From Merluccius polli (lineage: Eukaryota > Chordata > Actinopteri > Gadiformes > Merlucciidae), in contig JAOPHQ010004842.1 in assembly GCA_030340625.1 (NCBI GenBank), positions 272,501 through 336,500 on the forward strand: a stretch of DNA of 64,000 nt, read 5' to 3'. Below the pieces are notes generated by a model that saw nothing but the letters and a program-made list of their open reading frames with translations, did no database searches and was not told the DNA's origin. Shown piece by piece: positions 56,867 through 64,000 of the stretch. Within the stretch, counting starts at the first letter, position 1. Every line of letters begins with the position of its first letter. The position numbers and the translations under genes are program-made.

Positions 56867-58140
56867 ATGAGTCGGAAAATGTGCACATGGCGTAAAATCG
56901 TTCTCACAATATAAGAAGGAAAACTAACGAAAATGAAGAGGAAGCATTTCAGTTGTAAAAAAGTAGTAAAGAAATACTTCAATCCCAGTTTTAATTACGT
57001 CGTATTTTTTTCATCCTCAAGCAGAATGGGAGTCAATCCTCTCAATCCTACATTACAACTGTGATAGTGAAAAAAAATAAAAATAGTGCCCAAGTCCAAA
57101 TCCAGCAAAGATGGATAAAGAAAAATTGTGTTCAATAAGATTACTTCCCCCCCCCCACCCAAAAAAAGAGTAAAAAAAACAACAAAAAAACGTGAACAAA
57201 ACTGGGAAAAAATAAAACTTAAGCTCAAAAACTGAAAGTGAAGTGTTCGTACGGCGGAAAAAAATCGATAGACAGAGCAGATGAATCCAATCCTGGCTCA
57301 TCAGAGGAGCCCTGGGGATAGGGGAGGGCTCCTCCTCCCATTACTCCTCTATCTCCACCCAAATCCCTGACGTAGCATCACACAACCTTAACCAACACAC
57401 ACACAGACAAAAACATTACAATGGTGGGTAAAATATCCTGGGATGGTTTTTACAGTGAAACAGCTTCTTTTCAGCAATTAAATATAAGTAACAGCATCCA
57501 CAAGGATACAGTTAAAATGAAACAATTTGCAGAAAATACACTACACTGTAGAAAAAATAAAAAAAAACAGGAAATACCTCTCACAAGACATATTGAAAAT
57601 GATGTTTTGTGTCTCACACAATATAGGGAACATCTTTGGTCTGTTGCATTGCACTGTTCATTCTTCACCAACACAGCGGAGTCAACCTGCTTCATCCTAT
57701 AATTAATATTTCATATCTAGCATTACACATGTAAACGCAGGGCATTGTTAGAGTTAGGTTAGTTAAGGTTAGCTTAAGTATGGTTATAGGGTTGAGTCAA
57801 GTAAGGTTAGAGGTAAGGTTGAACAATGTAACGTCAGGTTGTTGTTACCTTCAACATAGTAGAGAAATGTATTATTGCAGTTATTGGTCTTTTGTACTAC
57901 ATAAACCTATATGTAGTTTGAAGTGCAAGTTTGAATTTCATGAAATGGCGTCACTTTGAAACTGTTTTTTTCCACACTTCCACACTTACATGTCTGTAAA
58001 AATATACAATCCTGTTGCCTTTTTGTTTGCTTAAAATGGCATTGTAAGAACAATACTTGATGCAAAATCCCTCGCACCTCCCTGCAACTGTTACAATCTA
58101 CCAATGGGGTAGATTGTAAAAAAATAAAAGAAAAATGCCA
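56867..58140. other. No gene; GGTTAG-rich stretch
   Basis: At 57752-57835 there is a loose series of GGTTAG, AGGTT and GTTAAG words that resembles a badly decayed telomere-like or simple repeat. No supported frame. Confidence 0.5.
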
Positions 58141-58141
58141 G

Positions 58142-58144
<3 letters not shown>

Positions 58145-58183
<39 letters not shown>

Positions 58184-58195
58184 CCAGCAGTTGCT

Positions 58196-58229
<34 letters not shown>
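58145..58229. repeat. Two (CA)n arrays
   Basis: CA arrays at 58145-58180 and 58199-58229 separated by AAAACCAGCAGTTGCTCACG. Confidence 0.95.
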
Positions 58230-58231
<2 letters not shown>

Positions 58232-59257
58232 CGTATCTGGAAACGGAATAAGCCAGGGGAATAGTTTTTGGCTGCCATGACACTAATAGCGGCCATTATG
58301 TAGTTCCACGAGATACAGAGGCATTGATTCAAATCATTTCACCCCCATGCTAACAAATGGGCTGTCGGGGGTAATGATGCAGAATCAAACATGCCCCCCG
58401 TCCCCTCCCTGTTGGAAATATAGCTGGGGAAATGCAAAGGTCTGGAGAGTGGGAAGGTTCATAGGCTTTGAAACTACCGGCCATTTTAATTAGTTCATTT
58501 TTTGTAGTCTTGTAGTATTGTATTGTTATTGTCTAGACACACAGCCTGAATGGGATCCTAAGAACACTCCAATCAAGATAAGCACATACTGTAAGTGCAA
58601 CAGTTTGATGGGAACGCAGAAGTCAAAATACACCCCAGTATAGTCCTGTCTAGGTAACATATCCACCTGGCCACATACTACAACAAAACACTCCCAATTA
58701 ACAAGAGAGATTGTCTAAACACTAAGTTTGGCTTGTCACTTTTTTACTGGCCTTGGGGAGAAAATTTGCCTTTTTCCAATACCTCATGTCTGAACAGCCA
58801 CGCCAACCTTAACTTAACTCTCTATTGCGATTGGCACATCTGCAAGCTGACAAGTGTCCAAAGGAAGGAGTTTAATGTTTCATTTTCGAGGAATCTTCAA
58901 ACTGATTTCGGAAGATTTGGTTCCATGGAGATTTTGAAAAAGATAAACCCGTGTGGCCAAGTGAATGATCAAAAAGAATAGGTGGTGTTTTTGACAAGCA
59001 AGACTGTGCAGCACGCACATATTTTACCTTCACTTTGAAAGTAGCCGGTCCGTCTATGAAAGGTTGTGGATGATCTAACGAGCAGAGTAAAATGCTCTTG
59101 AGGAGATTGAGGAAAATTGAGGAGATTTGGTATAAACCGAGACATGAAAAGAAATCTTACCGGAGTAAAAAAAAAAAAAAAAGGGTTGCCAAGTTTTTCA
59201 CCATAAGTTTGTCTGGCTCTTAACCAGCGGTTGACTGATTGACAAGTGATTCCTGTG
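58230..59257. other. No gene seen
   Basis: Unique sequence; an A run lies at 59166-59182. Confidence 0.5.
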
Positions 59258-59340
59258 TCCTCATTCCACCTGTAGACACCCTTGAGCTGCATATACCCCT
59301 ACCTACGCAAGTCATTATTCACCTGTGACTAAATACATTT
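59258..59340 (+). mobile_element. SINE middle fragment
   Basis: CCACCTGTAGACACCCTTGA, then CCCCTACCTACG and ACTAAATACATTTAATG. Confidence 0.6.
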
Positions 59341-59887
59341 AATGTGAGTTATAAATACTGCATCACATTCAGAACAAAGACCAGTATGGATGTGAATGGA
59401 GTCTGTGCAATCCCAGGGTAGGAATGCAACACACAAACAGCCAATGAATGAAATAACATATCTCATTATTTTGCACATAACAAGCATATTTTAAAACCCT
59501 CCAGCTTGTTGGATAAGGAAAGGACCTTGTTCATTTTGGGCACACATGGTCCTTGGTTCCAACACATGGAGGTTATAAAACATTGTGTGATTTCAGAATT
59601 ACACTTTTGGCGTGGAGAATATGTGAGAAATGTGGTAGATCCTGAGTCACTTTGTACGATTGCGTCAGCCCCTGAGGGTGACGATAACACGAGTCCCTTG
59701 CCCGTCATACTTCTATTATGCTGAGCACGTGTTCATACTCACATCAACTCAGCGATTCATTGATTGACGCCTGTGTATAACGTAGCGTTCAGCATAAAAA
59801 CCATCGATCTCCCAAGGAATCCCAAAGCGGGTGGGAGGTTGATCGCATCCTTCTTCTCCTTCATCCTTTTTCTGTTTTTTGTGCCAG

Positions 59888-59954
59888 GAATGAAAGATGG
59901 CTGATCAGTTCGAGATGTATGTCACCACAGCTGATAAGACCCACCCAGTGGCAA
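59888..59954 (+). CDS. Candidate first coding exon, unidentified
   Basis: I do not recognise the protein. A strong polypyrimidine tract (59849-59880) leads to GTGCCAG, a good acceptor, with the exon starting at 59888. After nine bases that include an in-frame TGA comes ATG at 59897 in an optimal Kozak setting (A at -3, G at +4). The frame reads MADQFEMYVTTADKTHPVA and reaches a weaker donor, CAA|GTATAT, at 59955. It would thus be a small exon holding the translation start of a spliced gene, after an untranslated upstream exon. Nineteen codons are too few to identify a family. Chance remains possible; a spliced transcript across the site would settle it. Confidence 0.35.
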
Positions 59955-60622
59955 GTATATAAACACATGAATTATACATGGGGGGACGGGGGGCAAATAT
60001 GTATATTCACTCCGTTTTTAAAAACTATGAAAAGCCATTTTTCAAGTTGGGGCCGGTTGTCACAGACTTCCTCTGTGTTGTCTTTATTTAGTGACGTTTC
60101 TTTCTTTCTTTCTTTGAGGAAATATAGAGGGTATTGTACAGGAATGCATATTTTTCGAAGGAGGGATAATTCACTATGTGTCGTACTTATCTCCCTGCCA
60201 TGTGTGGGAAGAAACCTATTAATCAAATACAACACAGTGTGGCAGAGTTTATCTGAGGCAACGACTGGAGCATCAAAACAGTCATGACTGATCACTGCGT
60301 CTCTCCTCCAGTCCCGAATCAATCAGTAAGGAACATTTAAAAAAACAACGTTCAAGGGGTTGATTTAAATGGACATTTTAATTGTAGGTTCGTTTTATTT
60401 TTTTAAAGAACGAGCAGATTTATGGAGGCAAGTAAAAAATAAAGAATCGGTTGGTAAATACTTAACTCCCGAAACCGCACGCCTGTTTGATTGGTCTGGA
60501 GGAGCCTCTGCATGCTTGTTAAGTTTATAATCATTCAGACCTCCCCAACAATTAACCTTGCAGTTGGAGTTTATTAAGGTGTTAAGGTTTATTAAACTGT
60601 GTGTTTTGTTTGTGTGCATGTT
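59955..60622. other. No gene seen
   Basis: Frames of 116-122 codons overlap on both strands at 59919-60322 and have no domain. A short TTTC repeat lies at 60096-60114. Confidence 0.5.
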
Positions 60623-61788
<1,166 letters not shown>

Positions 61789-62023
61789 CCCTGTGTGATG
61801 TTGGTTTGCTGTTACAAAATCTACCCTATAGTGACATGAAACATGGGAGTGTTGTCCACCAAGATGTATGATAGGTATGTTTAACAGCCTACCCAGTGGA
61901 CTGTACCAACTGGTAGGCTGATACATCCATCATATACATCTGGGTGGACACTCCCACTTGAGCTGTCACAATAGAGTAGATTTTCAAATTTGGATTTCAA
62001 TTGCTAATCAACATCACACCTGG
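61789..62023. mobile_element. Long imperfect inverted repeat (foldback/MITE-like), about 235 bp
   Basis: The two halves are imperfect reverse complements: GTGTGATGTTG, AAAATCTACCCTATAGTGACA, GGGAGTGT-GTCCACC-AGATGTAT and CAGCCTACC on the left all recur inverted on the right. The centre is near 61900-61906. No clear target duplication. A TTAA-target family is possible from the sequence just left of it. Confidence 0.75.
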
Positions 62024-62584
62024 TTCATCACTTGGCCTCTTTCTCAGGGTTTGCCAAAAACAACATACCCAAAGTGAACAGAGTATATCTCCACAACTAC
62101 ATAGGCTATATTATGTAAGCCTGGTACCAAAATAAAGATAACACCTGTGAGATTGTTGTGCATGTGAAATAATCAATGTGGATGCTACTGGGTCAGAGTG
62201 AATAAAGCTGGAACAGCATAATGGAATTTTTCATTTCCGCCTGAAATACATTTCATGTTTTAGAGTGAATACCACCTAGTAGCCCTATTGCACTATAGGG
62301 CCACAGCACAACATCTGATGATTATGAAATACATATATACATGAAATTGTGTTTAATTTAGCTAACAATGGTTATGATCGAAAGTTGACATTCTTATCGT
62401 TCTACGGGTGTGTCACGTGACTGGTTTCTCACATGTTCAAATGCCTTACCACGTCTTACCTTTCGGAGGGGGGGTGCCCGGATACGACTCATCTCGGGAT
62501 GAAGATTCAGACAGTGTGGCCTAATTGACTTTTTTAATTGCTCGAACAAACAACAAATGTTGTTGTGAACACAAGATGACTGGG
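62024..62584. other. No gene seen
   Basis: Unique AT-rich sequence. Confidence 0.5.
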
Positions 62585-62791
62585 GGCAGGCTAATGTAGT
62601 GGCTACGGTTGTTTGACTTCCAGCCGAAAGGTACCGGACTCAATAACCCCCCCCCCCCTCCCCCATGTCCTCTGTCTACCTGTAGGAATCTAAGAGCAAG
62701 ATGTCTATACCTCCGGCTGCCCCTTAATGACATGTATCTGAAATCACTGTAAGTCGCTTTGGATAAAAGCATCTGCTAAATGAGTAAATGG
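62585..62791 (+). mobile_element. tRNA-derived SINE, most complete copy
   Basis: The head GGCAGGCTAATGTAGTGGCT and CCAGCCGAAAGGTACCGGAC-type sequence are followed by a C-rich expansion, ACCTGTAGGAATCTAAGAGC, CCCCTTAATGACATGTATCT, and the tail CACTGTAAGTCGCTTTGGAT, AAAAGCATCTGCTAAATGAG. RNA polymerase III would transcribe an intact copy; mobilisation depends on a LINE sharing the tail. Both points are family knowledge. Confidence 0.92.
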
Positions 62792-64000
62792 CTGCAATGA
62801 AAGGAAAATTACACAAAATGGGGACTTGGGCATTGCATCAGAAGTCAGATAACAATCAAAGCTTTGGTGGTTTTAACAGACATATGGTTCTTCGTGAAGA
62901 ACGCAAGGGGGTTTGACCCCCTCTTTAAGTCTGCCAATTAGATTTGACTATGACCACAAACCACAGGTACACACGAGTGGAATGGCTTGAAGTGTCAGGG
63001 GACCTGAAATGTGTCAGACTGCCTCCCTCCCATCCTATTAACGTTACTGTCCTCGCCTCACCTCCCCTGTCCATGGAGGGATCCATTTATTTGTATTGTT
63101 TGCTTCAGGGATCTGCTTATGAGTGTCTCTGGCGGTTAAAAAAAAAAACAAACTGGTCAGTTCCTTAAAATTGAAATTATATAGGGATCTGTGATTTGAT
63201 TTATTGAAAACCACTTTGACTGAAAAACCACCTTGACTGAATGTGAAATTAGTTTTTGAGCTAAAACACTGTCGCAGTGCTCCACCGATTGTCAGCATGG
63301 GCCCACACAGGCAAAATATAACAAACAAAAGCTTGATTTGTCTAACTTCCTGCTTTCAAAAACATCTATCATCCGTCCTCTAAATCATGAATCCAGGCTG
63401 TACGATGTTCGTCTCCTTTCTCACTTTCATTTTCCTCTCCTCCTCTTTCTTATTCCTGTCTTGTTCTCCTCCCTATTATGTTCAGAGTGTATTTCACTCA
63501 AAGTAATTCCTCCCTACACCCCACCCCCCTCCATTGCCTTCGTCGCTGAAAACCACTCTATCTATCATCTGTCTGTTGAAGAACAACAATCATTTAACCT
63601 TCTTTTCCATGCTAGGCCAGCCCCGGCGCAGGACCGCCGCAGTACATCTTGTGGCAAGCACTGTCAGGGGTTTCCGTCACCGGCCAGGACTATTTACGGA
63701 GTGATATTTGTCAAATACAAGGCAGTACACTGGGACCATGGAGTACTGATAAGGCCTTTAGTATATGATGCAGCAAGGGGTCATTGCCTTCGGGGTTGGG
63801 GTGTGTGTGCGTGTGTGAGGGGCGGAGGGGAGGGAGTTTGGCAGTTGATCATGGGGATTAGTAAACAGTTAGAAATTAAGTTAGAGCTTTCATTCATGGT
63901 TTTGGGTTCACTTTCAAGCGTTTTTGTAAATCATTTTTTTCTTCACACGTTCAAAAGGATTCAATGATGAAAGCCATTCTAGCTAATTTGGCGTGAATGA
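62792..64000. other. No confirmed gene; one acceptor-like site with an open frame
   Basis: At 63600-63615 TCTTTTCCATGCTAG is acceptor-like and is followed by a frame (63616 to about 63768) that begins ASPGAGPPQYILWQALSGVS. No clear donor or domain was found. A 209-codon frame at 63338-63967 in another phase is low in information and lacks a domain. Confidence 0.3.

Noticed and set aside
57752..57835. Interstitial telomere repeat
   Set aside because: GGTTAG-like words are too irregular and no TTAGGG run is present.
62585..62680. Functional tRNA gene at the SINE head
   Set aside because: It continues into the SINE body and tail shared by some twenty other copies, and the head does not fold as a complete tRNA.
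63338..63967. 209-codon plus-strand frame, the longest in the window
   Set aside because: Mixed low-complexity and hydrophobic stretches, no domain, no splice context, and it crosses a GT/GGGG-rich tract. Chance is adequate.

Overview
This window looks like a stretch of teleost (ray-finned fish) nuclear genome that is almost free of protein-coding genes. The grounds are long (CA)n, (GA)n and homopolymer microsatellites, intron-like AT-rich sequence without long open frames, and a dense mix of vertebrate or fish-type repeats: many copies of one tRNA-derived SINE whose 3' tail reads GTCGCTTTGGATAAAAGC, hAT, PIF-Harbinger, TTAA-target and 9-bp-target DNA transposons, and a LINE reverse transcriptase scrap. 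The species cannot be fixed from sequence alone. No rRNA, functional tRNA, CRISPR or prokaryote-type operon is present, and most open frames are repeats read through by chance.

Layout. 1-5050: simple repeats, two SINE copies, and three diverged tandem copies of an unknown unit carrying conserved splice-like signals; a LINE fragment abuts the end of the first copy and a hAT sits in the second. 5050-17000: mostly unique AT-rich DNA with scattered SINEs and microsatellites. 17079-17502: a TTAA-target inverted-repeat element. 18590-19150: a GC-box-bearing block followed by a short ATG frame, the best promoter/first-exon candidate. 23930-27930: a SINE split by a 3.8-kb decayed PIF-Harbinger transposon that keeps recognisable Myb-like and transposase coding remnants. 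29043-30680: a nest of insertions up to four levels deep. 41285-42398: a hAT with a split BED zinc finger next to another inverted-repeat element. 43873-45600: a duplicated block and a TATA/polyadenylation-type unit. 52902-56142: four DNA transposons with readable target duplications in 3.2 kb. 59888-59954: a small candidate first coding exon with a strong Kozak context.

The most unusual observation concerns two copies (29252-30323 and 52911-53403) of a non-autonomous DNA element, each with a perfect 9-bp target duplication. Both carry on the minus strand a short frame resembling the N-terminal start of a RecQ-like helicase, cut off before the Walker A motif at a 13-bp hairpin. This is either a gene fragment captured by a Mutator-type element or the remnant of an autonomous element's own helicase. 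There are no co-operating genes to describe; the biology here is transposon biology plus a few possible regulatory or exonic islands of an unseen host gene.
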